A stretch of 64,000 nucleotides of DNA from Mycobacterium sp. 852002-40037_SCH5390672. Lineage in GTDB: Bacteria > Actinomycetota > Actinomycetes > Mycobacteriales > Mycobacteriaceae. The position numbers were made by a program, and so were the translations under genes. The DNA is taken from positions 30,262-94,261 of the forward strand of contig NZ_LZTA01000129.1 of the NCBI RefSeq assembly GCF_001665875.1, written 5' to 3'. Below the pieces are notes generated by a model. That model worked only from the letters and a program-made list of their open reading frames with translations, was not told where the DNA came from and did not search any database. The first letter of the stretch is position 1, and every line of letters begins with the position of its first letter. Positions 51,598 through 59,108 of this stretch are shown in pieces.

Positions 51598-51899
51598 CGT
51601 CGAGATCGCTTCCTGCGCGGCGGAATCGGTCTAATACGGTCTGGTAAAAATACGGCTGCGGAGCCGCTTGCCGCCATCATGCCGGTTGCGGTGTGGCGAT
51701 CTCAGCTCACTTTGGCTTTGTCGGATCGCGACCACGAACAGGATCCGTCAGCGTCGCGAGTACGGCTGCCGTTTGAGTGAGGAGTGCGATCCGTGCCTGT
51801 ATCGCCGGATGACCGCGTCGTTCCGGCTGGCGAGGGGTGAGCTGAGTGACCACCTACGATGCTGGTGATGCGAGATTGACCCGTTGTCTTGCGCAACAA
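51598..51899. other. No gene seen (301 bp)
   Basis: Only short open frames without good starts or a coherent protein pattern are present on either strand. No repeat or hairpin that I could identify. It separates the small basic protein gene from the 3' end of the lipoprotein gene. Confidence 0.5.
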
Positions 51900-52547
51900 C
51901 TAGCTTCCAGGTGGACTTTGGCGAATCACCTTGGGAACCGGTAGGCCATCTTGACGTAGGTCACCGGGAAAGCATGGTGACGTTGCGACGATGGTCGGTG
52001 GATAGTCGGCGGGATATGCCGCCTTGATTTGTATGTGGTATCCGTCTGGGAGGTAACCGAATTGGTTCGGCTTTTCAAATCCGTCGCGCTCCATCACCGT
52101 GATACCCCAGCTTCGCCAAACCTGTCCGGCGTGCGCGACGAGATCTGCGGACTTCGTTCCGGCGGGCCCGATCACCTTGGCGAACAACGAGAATTCGGTG
52201 GGGCCGGGGCCGGGCCCAGTGTAGTTGTCGTCGCACCCGAGGTTGCTGCCGCCGATGGTGTCGCTGGTGTCGAGGACGGTGCCTGGCGGTAACCCGTCGA
52301 CTGTTTTCTGTAGGTACCGAAGCACCGAGTCCTGGGCCTCTTGTTGGCTTCTCGGGATCTTCGGTGACGGCGCAACGGGTGTGGGTTCCATGGGGCCTCC
52401 TGGGATGATTGTCGCGCCGGACGGGGCTGATGACCCCGGCCCTGGGTGCTTGGTTGATGTGGTCGATGAGCACGCGGCAAGGACACCCGCTGTCAACAGA
52501 ACAGCGAACGCGTGGAGTAATTCGCGAGTTTTTATCTTCGTCATCAT
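51900..52547 (-). CDS. Lipoprotein, LppJ/LprP-like
   Basis: A 215-residue lipoprotein. The signal peptide ends at the lipobox VLAACSSTT (Cys at about residue 26). After a Pro/Ser-rich linker comes a domain with DSVLRYLQKTVDGLPPGT, NLGCDDNYTGPGPG and an ending TSPCFPGDLRQ; the Cys pair may be disulfide-bonded. It is directly downstream of the DUF1023 hydrolase on the same strand (7 bases). In M. tuberculosis similar lipoproteins (LppJ, LprP) sit beside DUF1023 proteins, so the pair is conserved. Confidence 0.8.
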   Translation of the reverse strand: MMTKIKTRELLHAFAVLLTAGVLAACSSTTSTKHPGPGSSAPSGATIIPGGPMEPTPVAPSPKIPRSQQEAQDSVLRYLQKTVDGLPPGTVLDTSDTIGGSNLGCDDNYTGPGPGPTEFSLFAKVIGPAGTKSADLVAHAGQVWRSWGITVMERDGFEKPNQFGYLPDGYHIQIKAAYPADYPPTIVATSPCFPGDLRQDGLPVPKVIRQSPPGS

Positions 52548-52554
52548 TCTGGTG

Positions 52555-54324
52555 TCATTTCGGTGGTGTCACATCGGTGCGTCCGGCGATAATGCGCCCC
52601 ATGTTATCGAGCGCGGGGTTCCCACTGTCCCAATAGCTGCTGTGTGCTGCTACCGAGGGAAGCCCGAAGGGCCAGCTGGGTCCGGGTGCTGCCTCGAACG
52701 TCGTAGCGCCGAAATCTGCTCCGGTCGGGTCTGGGCCGAGTGTCCATCCGGTTGCGACGCTGATGATGTCGTGTTGTGCTCGCGTCGCGTACACGTGGGC
52801 GCCGGGGTCGAGGTTGAGGTCGCTGGCGTGTCCGGTGAGCACGCCGGGACTGCCTACCGCGACGACATTGTTGGCGTCGAGGTGGTGACCGCCCAGCGCC
52901 GCTGCCCCGACCTCAGTCGAGCCGTAGCTATGCCCGATGACCGTGTTGATCGATGGCCCGCCAGTCAACGCGTCGTTGTGAGACGCGCGCAATCCGGCTT
53001 GGAAGTCGTCTAATGCGCCAGCTCCGTTGTGGGCGTAGCTGGTTGACGCCGCTTCACCGAGATTCATCGGGCGGTCATAACCCATCCAGGTCGTCACCGA
53101 CACGTCGCCGGGCGCAAGCCTGCCGTCGGCGTCCCTCGCGGCCTGATACATCCGCAGAGATTTGTCTTGGCTGCCGCTGAACCGTGTCGTATCCTGACCC
53201 GTTCCGGGCACGAATGTGGCGTCGCGATTGGCGGTATCGGGATTGTTGATGGAGATCGCAGCGTGGCCTTTGTCGTCAATGATCCCGAGATACTTGGGCG
53301 GATTGCGTGGGTCAACCTTTCCCCCTGGCGCAACTTGGCTTGGCGGCGCCCCCAGTGACTTCGTCACATCCGCATACCCATCGCGTGCCCGATTGGCGGC
53401 GTCCCATTGCCGTCGCCAGTCCAGAAACTCGTTCGTCTTGGTGAAAGGCGTCCTTCCATTGGCCCAATCGGGGTGCTCGGCGCGCAGGCGGTCCAAATCC
53501 GCTTGATTGGCTTGTTGCAGCTCAGGAAGGTGGATCCGGTTGTAATGGTCGCGGTCAGTGAACGGCATGCCCCCGTGGTTACCGATAAAATGATCGCGGT
53601 CGTATTCCGCGTCTTTTTGCTCTTGGGTGAGCGAGTTCCATACTTGCCCAAACTTGTTGGGGTCGTCCGGCAGCGGGGGTGCGGGCGACAGTGGGCCGTC
53701 TTGCGCCCTGATACCTGCGGGGTCGTATCCGTCACTCTTTAGGGTTCCCAGCGCGTTCTGCAGCGTGTTCGAGTAGCCATCACGTGTTGCTTGCAGCTGG
53801 CCGAGCGCGGCCTTCGTGTCGCGAATGGCGTCGTCTTCGAGTGAGTTGATGTAGGCGTTGAGCGCATCTCGGTCGGCCGCGCTGAGGTTGGGATGCTCGT
53901 TTTCTAGCTCGACGGCCTCGGCAATCATGTCGTCGAGCCCCTTCAGCTGCGCTTCCAGCGTGCCGATCTGGCCGGCCGCGGTCCTCTGTGCCTCGGCCAA
54001 TGATGCGGCGATGTTTTCCAGGTCCGCACCGATTTTGGGCAGTTGCACGGACTGCGCCCCAAGGGATTTCGTCACCCGCTGCACTTCAGCGGAGTCGTTG
54101 ATCGGATGATCGCCGTCCTGATGATTCCAGGCAGCGTCGAAGCGGGAGCGGGCTTGGGCGAACGTTGTGTCGGCTTCAGCAGTGGAGCGGCCCGCGGCAT
54201 GAAATGCATTCGCCAGGCTGGAAATCTGCGCCGGGCTGCCCGCCTGCAAACTTCGATTGATCACCCACGGGTCACCGCCGGCGAAGGCGAGCAACGCCGG
54301 GATGCTTATGTACTTGAGCTGCAT
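52555..54324 (-). CDS. DUF1023 alpha/beta hydrolase with WXG100-like N-terminus
   Basis: A 589-residue protein. The first 200 residues are helical, with a WXG100/ESX-like bundle pattern (SPAQISSLANAFHAAGRSTA, FDAAW). Residues 340-589 are a DUF1023 alpha/beta-hydrolase domain: nucleophile elbow NTVIGHSYGSTEVG (Ser about 466), Asp near THAQHD (about 518) and His in SVAAHSSYW (about 561). M. tuberculosis has Rv2079/Rv0963c-type relatives. It could be a substrate of a type VII secretion system, with the lipoprotein as its immunity or anchor partner (inference). Confidence 0.82.
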   Translation of the reverse strand: MQLKYISIPALLAFAGGDPWVINRSLQAGSPAQISSLANAFHAAGRSTAEADTTFAQARSRFDAAWNHQDGDHPINDSAEVQRVTKSLGAQSVQLPKIGADLENIAASLAEAQRTAAGQIGTLEAQLKGLDDMIAEAVELENEHPNLSAADRDALNAYINSLEDDAIRDTKAALGQLQATRDGYSNTLQNALGTLKSDGYDPAGIRAQDGPLSPAPPLPDDPNKFGQVWNSLTQEQKDAEYDRDHFIGNHGGMPFTDRDHYNRIHLPELQQANQADLDRLRAEHPDWANGRTPFTKTNEFLDWRRQWDAANRARDGYADVTKSLGAPPSQVAPGGKVDPRNPPKYLGIIDDKGHAAISINNPDTANRDATFVPGTGQDTTRFSGSQDKSLRMYQAARDADGRLAPGDVSVTTWMGYDRPMNLGEAASTSYAHNGAGALDDFQAGLRASHNDALTGGPSINTVIGHSYGSTEVGAAALGGHHLDANNVVAVGSPGVLTGHASDLNLDPGAHVYATRAQHDIISVATGWTLGPDPTGADFGATTFEAAPGPSWPFGLPSVAAHSSYWDSGNPALDNMGRIIAGRTDVTPPK

Positions 54325-55010
54325 CGCGCCACCAGCTGTCCGCGGCTGCCGATCCGCGTTCGACCAGCCTCAACAGACATCGCCACCCCTTCTGAGCTGG
54401 TGCAACCCTACTACCGCTCATGTGGCCGTCAATTCACAGACAAGGTCGCGGAATGACCCGAACACGTTGGGCGGCATCGACGACATCTTCGGCATCCGCC
54501 TCGTTGTCAGCACCCGGGTTTCCCAAGGCCATGCAGCCGTTCTGAACTCCAAGATTGCGGTGAACATCGTCCGCCGCTGTGACTTAGAGATTATGGCAAA
54601 TCCCCACGCTGGCAGTATGTTTCAGTGCAACCAGATCCACTACCGCGCTGAGATCCGTTCGCGCTCGGCATAATCTATCCCGCGGCGATCTGCCTGGTGG
54701 ATCTGACGGACGCGGCCTAGTAAGACTCTTGGCATGCCTGGCGTCAACCACCCGCACGGGATGACCCTCCCTCGTTGGCATGGGTGCATGACGTGGCCAC
54801 GACGGTGAGTAACCCACCCGAGCCACACCCGCGCCAAGCGCGCCGACACCACGTCAGACCAAATACCCGTCGGGAACCGTACTTGCGGATTGGTGATTGT
54901 ATGACCGGCCAGCAAACAACGGAGCGCTACGGCGTGTCGCGGTATGCACAGTCAATCGTTCTGAGACCGTTGAACCGCTACTCGCGACGGAACGCAAGGA
55001 GGAGGCGACC
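54325..55010. other. Gene-poor 685-bp region with a phage fragment
   Basis: No intact gene is seen between the DUF1023 hydrolase and the membrane HTH protein. One decayed phage fragment (54455-54673) lies in it and is listed separately. The remainder has open frames without starts or a protein pattern. Confidence 0.5.
54455..54673 (+). pseudogene. C-terminal fragment of a phage capsid-like protein
   Basis: The frame reads DDIFGIRLVVSTRVSQGHA, then AVLNSKIAVNIVRRCDLEIM, then QIHYRAEIRSRSA. The order (F-G-[IV]-R-[LV]-V, G-A/H-A..L, then a [FY]RAE.R end) matches the C-terminal part of HK97-type major capsid proteins as found in actinobacterial phages and prophages. There is no upstream start with a proper N-terminal part. 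It therefore looks like a remnant of a lost prophage; the identification is by pattern and could be wrong. Confidence 0.4.
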
Positions 55011-55517
55011 TTGACCCCGACTCTCATTTTCTTGGTGTCGGTTCTCGGCGCCACGTTGGTACTCGGGATCTTGGCGATCATGTTCTCCGCAAAGCAGTTT
55101 CGCCCTGAAGCGACCTTAGCGGGTGTGTTGACAGTGGTTACCATCGGGGGCTGGGTCTGGCGGATGCCACAGGGGTGGTACACGATCTCGCAAATCGCTT
55201 GGCGCTACGGGTTAAAGACTCGTCAGGTCCGGGAGGTTGCGAAGAACCTCGGTATCATGGCCTTCAACCGTGGTGCGCTGGTCCCGCCCTCGCAGCGGAA
55301 GAAGATGCGTCCGGAACTGATGCGTCTAAAGAAGCAGAAGGCGGTCCGCGAATCCAGCGCAGCGAAGGACATCCGGTTGGTTTACGAATCTTCAGACGCG
55401 CACTCCGGTTTCCTGGAGGAGGCGGACCTCATGCAGTTCTCTGGTGAGGAGTTATTGCGGCATCTACATCCGAGCGTCACCGATCACGTCGCAGGCGTCC
55501 AGGACGAGGCGGGCTGA
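55011..55517 (+). CDS. Membrane-anchored protein with HTH-like segment
   Basis: About 168 residues from a TTG at 55011, preceded by an excellent AGGAGGAGG ribosome binding site. One N-terminal hydrophobic helix or two (TPTLIFLVSVLGATLVLGIL, and later LAGVLTVVTIGGWVWRM) precede a segment WYTISQIAWRYGLKTRQVRE that looks like a helix-turn-helix. The C-terminal half is charged (SQRKKMRPELMRLKKQK) and ends in an acidic tail. The layout suggests a membrane-bound regulator or anchored DNA-binding protein. No family is recognised. It lies next to an integrase fragment. Confidence 0.65.
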   Translation: MTPTLIFLVSVLGATLVLGILAIMFSAKQFRPEATLAGVLTVVTIGGWVWRMPQGWYTISQIAWRYGLKTRQVREVAKNLGIMAFNRGALVPPSQRKKMRPELMRLKKQKAVRESSAAKDIRLVYESSDAHSGFLEEADLMQFSGEELLRHLHPSVTDHVAGVQDEAG

Positions 55518-55532
55518 CAAAACACGGGCGCT

Positions 55533-55715
55533 ATGCAAACCGCAGCGAAAGACCACCCGGACGACCAGCCGTCCGGGTGGTATCAAGCCGGCTACGTGGG
55601 ACCCGACGACCGGTTGTACAAGGCTCCCGAGACATTCGCGGCCGGGATCGACGCCGAAGGGTGGTTGACCGATCGCCGCCGCAAGAGCTTGCTGTGTCAA
55701 TCGACGCTGCGTTAG
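55533..55715 (+). pseudogene. Truncated phage integrase N-terminus
   Basis: A 60-codon frame (ATG at 55533) reads SGWYQAGYVGPDDRLYKAPETF followed by AAGIDAEGWLTDRRR. This is the arm-type-binding N-terminal domain that opens many actinophage tyrosine integrases (W-x-A-x-Y-x-G-P-D-x-x-x-x-x-A-P-x-T-F, then D-A-E-x-W-L-x-x-x-R-R). The catalytic part is absent; the frame runs into unrelated sequence (KSLLCQSTLR) and stops. A fragment of an integrase left by a lost prophage is the simplest reading. A fused start-like segment VSIDAALAGLIGALAGAAVG follows in another frame. Confidence 0.55.
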
Positions 55716-55785
55716 CGGGTCTCATCGGCGCTCTTGCGGGAGCGGCTGTCGGAGTCAGGCATCCCGCCGACCGTGAAAGGCACCG

Positions 55786-56247
55786 TTGACTGGTGCCGCG
55801 ACCGAGGAGTGGCCCTTCCGAGTAATTCCGAAATCCACATTTTCAACCGAGAGCCGGACGGGTTCGGGGCTTATCAATTTGGTTATCGAGATCGACGGTA
55901 GCGGAAGCTGGCTTCGGCGAAAAGCCTTGGCGCGCAACGTGTTCCAGTGTATCGAATACACACCACTCTCACTGGTGCGCGGGGGTCACTTCGGTCAGCC
56001 TGGCGTGATCTGCGAGCATGAGCCGGCCCCGCCGCACTATCGTCGACCGAGGCACCTGCTGGAAGCCTTGGAGGCAGGCCGCCCAGTGGTCGTGCCGAAC
56101 ACGGTCCTACATGGCCATTCACTGCGGCACTTCAGTGTGCCGTGGAAGCCGACGCAGGTGCGCTACGTGCGGGTGTGGCCCGATGACGTGGTGACCCCAG
56201 CAGGCATTCCGCGCGGTGATCGCGTCCGGCGGCGGGAACCCCACTAA
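55786..56247 (+). CDS. Doubtful hypothetical protein
   Basis: A 153-codon open frame (TTG at 55786). The translation has no family match that I can see; its second half (RKALARNVFQCIEYTPLSLV, LEALEAGRPVVVPNTVLHG) is only mildly protein-like. No good ribosome binding site. It may be a decayed phage gene or chance. From 56248 to 56444 no gene is visible before the 3' end of the STAND gene. Confidence 0.25.
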   Translation: MTGAATEEWPFRVIPKSTFSTESRTGSGLINLVIEIDGSGSWLRRKALARNVFQCIEYTPLSLVRGGHFGQPGVICEHEPAPPHYRRPRHLLEALEAGRPVVVPNTVLHGHSLRHFSVPWKPTQVRYVRVWPDDVVTPAGIPRGDRVRRREPH

Positions 56248-56444
56248 ACCTGGACCCGAAAGCCGCGGATCATCCACAACGATCGTCGACCCGGGGTGGC
56301 ACGCTAGCAATACGCCCCCACGTTGGCGCGCTAAACCGCTACGCAAACGCCGCGCGGGTGTGGGTAAAAGGCTTGGGTCTGCGGGACGTGGTCTCGCGAT
56401 GCGCGGTATTGCTTCTTGGGTCCGCGGTCGGCGCTGGCCATGAT

Positions 56445-58676
56445 TTAGGGTTGGCGAAGTCGTCGTGCCGTCTCGACGACCTCAGGAAAGTTTCGGCGCG
56501 ATGTGACGATAGCGTCAAGGTCCGGTTGTGCTGCCGCCATCTCGCCGGCTCCGATGTGCCACTGAGCACGCTTGAGTCTGGCAGCCATCTTCTGTTCGAC
56601 GGCGATGTCATGAGTCGCCAGGATGGTCTCGATGTCGGTGTAAGCACCGGCGTTGTCGCCGAGCTGGCGCCGCGCGTCTGCCCGACGGGTTAATGCGATG
56701 TATCGCCGGTTGTATGTAGTGTCGTCAAGTGCTAGGACTGCCGATCGGTCGGCGATTGCGCCTCTTACGTCATCAGCGTCGAAAAGCACGTCCGCGCGGT
56801 TGTTGAGAGCGCAGGCGCGGGCCTCATCTGAGGCGGTGGTCGAGTCGATGACGGCAGTAAAGTCGGCGACCGCATCTTGCGATCGATCGAGCTGAAGGAA
56901 ACTGATGCCTCGGTTGTTTAGGATGGAGCCGTATTCCGGCCAAGCAGGATCGCAGTGCGTGAGTGCGTCTGTGTAAAGTTCGCATGCCCGCTGTGTGTTG
57001 TTTTCTCTCAGGACAAGATTCGCGTGCGAGTAGCGCGCACTGGTCAAGAGTCGAGCAGTAGCGTCTTGCCCCTCGGCATGTTGGACAGCCTGAAGTCGTT
57101 CGAAGACCCAATTGACTGCCTCATGGTTACTGCGCCCGAGCAGCGCAATTATTGACACCCCAAGCTCGATACTGATGAGGGGCGACTCATCGTAAATAGT
57201 CGCCTCCAATAGGTCGATGAGCCGCGGATGCTCAGTATGGTCGGCCGCTGCGCGTGCCAAGAAGCCCTGGTAGGCATCAGGTTTCGCGAGACAGGCGTAG
57301 TGCAACAGCGACATTGACGCATGCCGCGCCGTCTCAGACGCGCCAAGCTGATCGAGGACAAGAAGCTCCCCGAGGATGTCAGGTCGGACGCCATCGAGAA
57401 GATCGTCCAGACTTACCGAACCAAGACTCCGAAACACGTTTGGTAGCAGACCATTTGGAATCTCCGAGACTTGTGCAAGTTCGGCATATTCCTCTACGCT
57501 CAGTCCTCCCAGAACAGTCGCAAATATCTGGACATTTCGCACAAGCGGTACCAGCGAGGGGTCTTCAAGGCGTAAGTTCAACCCGGTTTGCGAACGGTCA
57601 AGCAATCGCCGAATCGCCTCGTCGCGGCCGCCGCTTGCCCCGTGAGCGTCGAGCCAATCCATAGTCGCTATCTGAATGAACAGAGGGCCGCCGCCAGGGT
57701 CCATGCTCTGCGCTTTGTCCGCAATATCCTCAATTTGGGTTGTCGTAAGGTCTTGGTGCCCGAGCTCACTCGCGGTGATTTTGATCAGTTCCCGAGCATC
57801 GTCACGGCTGACGCCGCCAAGTTCATGGGGAAATGCATACATTGTGGCTGCTACTTGCGATGACTCGGACATGCGGTGATGCCGCTGCACCGTTTCCCAC
57901 CAAAGTCCCGCCGCTTGACGCTCGAGAATCAGAACCCGAACTTTCGAACCTGTCTTCCGCCGGCTAAAGCGGACGAGTACCTCCGACAACCAGGTGCTGC
58001 GCTCTGACGCATAATCGACGATAAGTAGCGTTGGCCGCATAGTTACCACATCGTCAAGTTCAGATTCGTACTCCTCGCCGAGGAAACCAGCGTGCCAGGC
58101 AGGTGATGCCAACCTGCAAAGCTCAACTGCAAGGCGGCTCTTGCCGATGCCGGCGGGCCCGGTCCAGAGCCACCACGAAAACGGCATCTCGGCATCGAGG
58201 AATGCATTCAGCTCGTTGAGTTCATCAGCGCGGCCGACACATTGGACGCGCGTGTTCGCGAACGACAGGAGTGAATCGAGCGCGTCTGTGGTGGGGATGG
58301 CTAAATCAAGCGGCACGCTGAGCGAACCCAAGCCGGCAGTTACCATGTGCCTGGCGCGTTCCTCGGCCTCGGCTTTCCACTGCCGCAGAACCACTTCGTT
58401 ATACCGAGTGCGGTCGTCGTCGACCAGTTTCGCATCGTCTTGACACAGCCAGATACCGTTCTCGACTGATGACCGTTGTTGCCGTGTCAGCTGGGAATCA
58501 TATCTCGGGCCTCTTGGGGAGGCTGCCGTGATGTGTGCGGCGACGCCCTTATTCAGGACCCCGTCTGGCAGCTCTGCCGGACCAGACGTGAGCGCGCGAC
58601 AGTCGGGGTTGCTGCACCGAAACCCCACCCGTCGAGCGAGGATGTCCTTCACCTTCTTGGGGAAGTCGTCCCTCAT
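56445..58676 (-). CDS. HNH-like/STAND NTPase/TPR protein (candidate anti-phage NLR)
   Basis: A 743-residue three-part protein. Residues 1-105 resemble the HNH endonuclease-like domain of defence proteins such as Cap5: paired Cys 21/26, AAHITAASPRGPRYD (47-60), NGIWLCQDDAKLVD (73-86). The second Cys or His expected in LCQ.(C/H) is Asp here, so metal binding or catalysis may be lost. Residues 145-330 are a STAND-type NTPase: Walker A WTGPAGIGKSRLAVEL (171-186), Walker B PTLLIVDYASE. Residues 560-740 are TPR-like repeats (NNRGISFLQLDRSQDAVADF and later copies). This is the layout of NLR-like immune sensors. Codon and GC content look lower than the neighbours. Confidence 0.8.
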   Translation of the reverse strand: MRDDFPKKVKDILARRVGFRCSNPDCRALTSGPAELPDGVLNKGVAAHITAASPRGPRYDSQLTRQQRSSVENGIWLCQDDAKLVDDDRTRYNEVVLRQWKAEAEERARHMVTAGLGSLSVPLDLAIPTTDALDSLLSFANTRVQCVGRADELNELNAFLDAEMPFSWWLWTGPAGIGKSRLAVELCRLASPAWHAGFLGEEYESELDDVVTMRPTLLIVDYASERSTWLSEVLVRFSRRKTGSKVRVLILERQAAGLWWETVQRHHRMSESSQVAATMYAFPHELGGVSRDDARELIKITASELGHQDLTTTQIEDIADKAQSMDPGGGPLFIQIATMDWLDAHGASGGRDEAIRRLLDRSQTGLNLRLEDPSLVPLVRNVQIFATVLGGLSVEEYAELAQVSEIPNGLLPNVFRSLGSVSLDDLLDGVRPDILGELLVLDQLGASETARHASMSLLHYACLAKPDAYQGFLARAAADHTEHPRLIDLLEATIYDESPLISIELGVSIIALLGRSNHEAVNWVFERLQAVQHAEGQDATARLLTSARYSHANLVLRENNTQRACELYTDALTHCDPAWPEYGSILNNRGISFLQLDRSQDAVADFTAVIDSTTASDEARACALNNRADVLFDADDVRGAIADRSAVLALDDTTYNRRYIALTRRADARRQLGDNAGAYTDIETILATHDIAVEQKMAARLKRAQWHIGAGEMAAAQPDLDAIVTSRRNFPEVVETARRLRQP

Positions 58677-58790
58677 GCCGGACCCGTACCACTGTGATTG
58701 ACGGTCAAAATCGTCAGTTCTCCCCGTTCGCGCTGTCGAACAGCGAAAACGCTACGCCTGGATTGGGCTTCCGAATAGGGAGTGTGTGAC

Positions 58791-58823
58791 TCGGGTCGCC
58801 CCCGGAGAGTAGGGGCGACCCGA
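58791..58823. terminator. Strong 12-bp hairpin, probable terminator
   Basis: TCGGGTCGCCCC (58791-58802) pairs perfectly with GGGGCGACCCGA (58812-58823), leaving a nine-base loop. It lies between the ApeA-side genes and the STAND gene, 115 bp upstream of the STAND start on the minus strand. There is no T-run, but mycobacterial terminators often lack one. It would separate the two minus-strand units. Confidence 0.6.
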
Positions 58824-58868
58824 TCGGTAGCTTGGACGCCGGGTAGGACGATCCGTTCCCAAAGTCCT

Positions 58869-59054
58869 CTACATGACGATTGGAGTTGTGCTGGCGAGCA
58901 ATGCGGTCGTGGTGTTGATCGCGGCTGCCGACCGCTCAGGCGTTAGCGACATACCACGGTGCGCAGCATCATTGCGCGGATTGGTGACAACCTCTTGGAA
59001 GCCCTCGGGCAGCGTGCCGCCAATGCCGGTGTAAAGCCGGTGTAGACCGCCCAA
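58869..59054 (-). pseudogene. Fragment with a HEPN-type motif
   Basis: A 61-codon frame from a TTG at 59054 reads IGGTLPEGFQEVVTNPRNDA then AHRGMSLTPERSAAAINTTT. NPRNDAAHRG fits the R-N/D-x-x-x-H core of HEPN domains. The frame lacks the upstream part of such a domain, so it is read as the tail of a degraded gene. It sits just downstream of the ApeA-like gene on the same strand. The call depends on one motif. Confidence 0.3.
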
Positions 59055-59108
59055 AGTGCGCCAGCGCCGCGCTGGCTATCTTGGCAACTGGGCGGCAAAA
59101 GGCGGCGG

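Noticed and set aside
54775..55014. A 79-codon plus-strand frame before the membrane/HTH gene
   Set aside because: It has no ribosome binding site and a composition typical of non-coding GC-rich DNA; the membrane/HTH gene starts at 55011 with a strong ribosome binding site.
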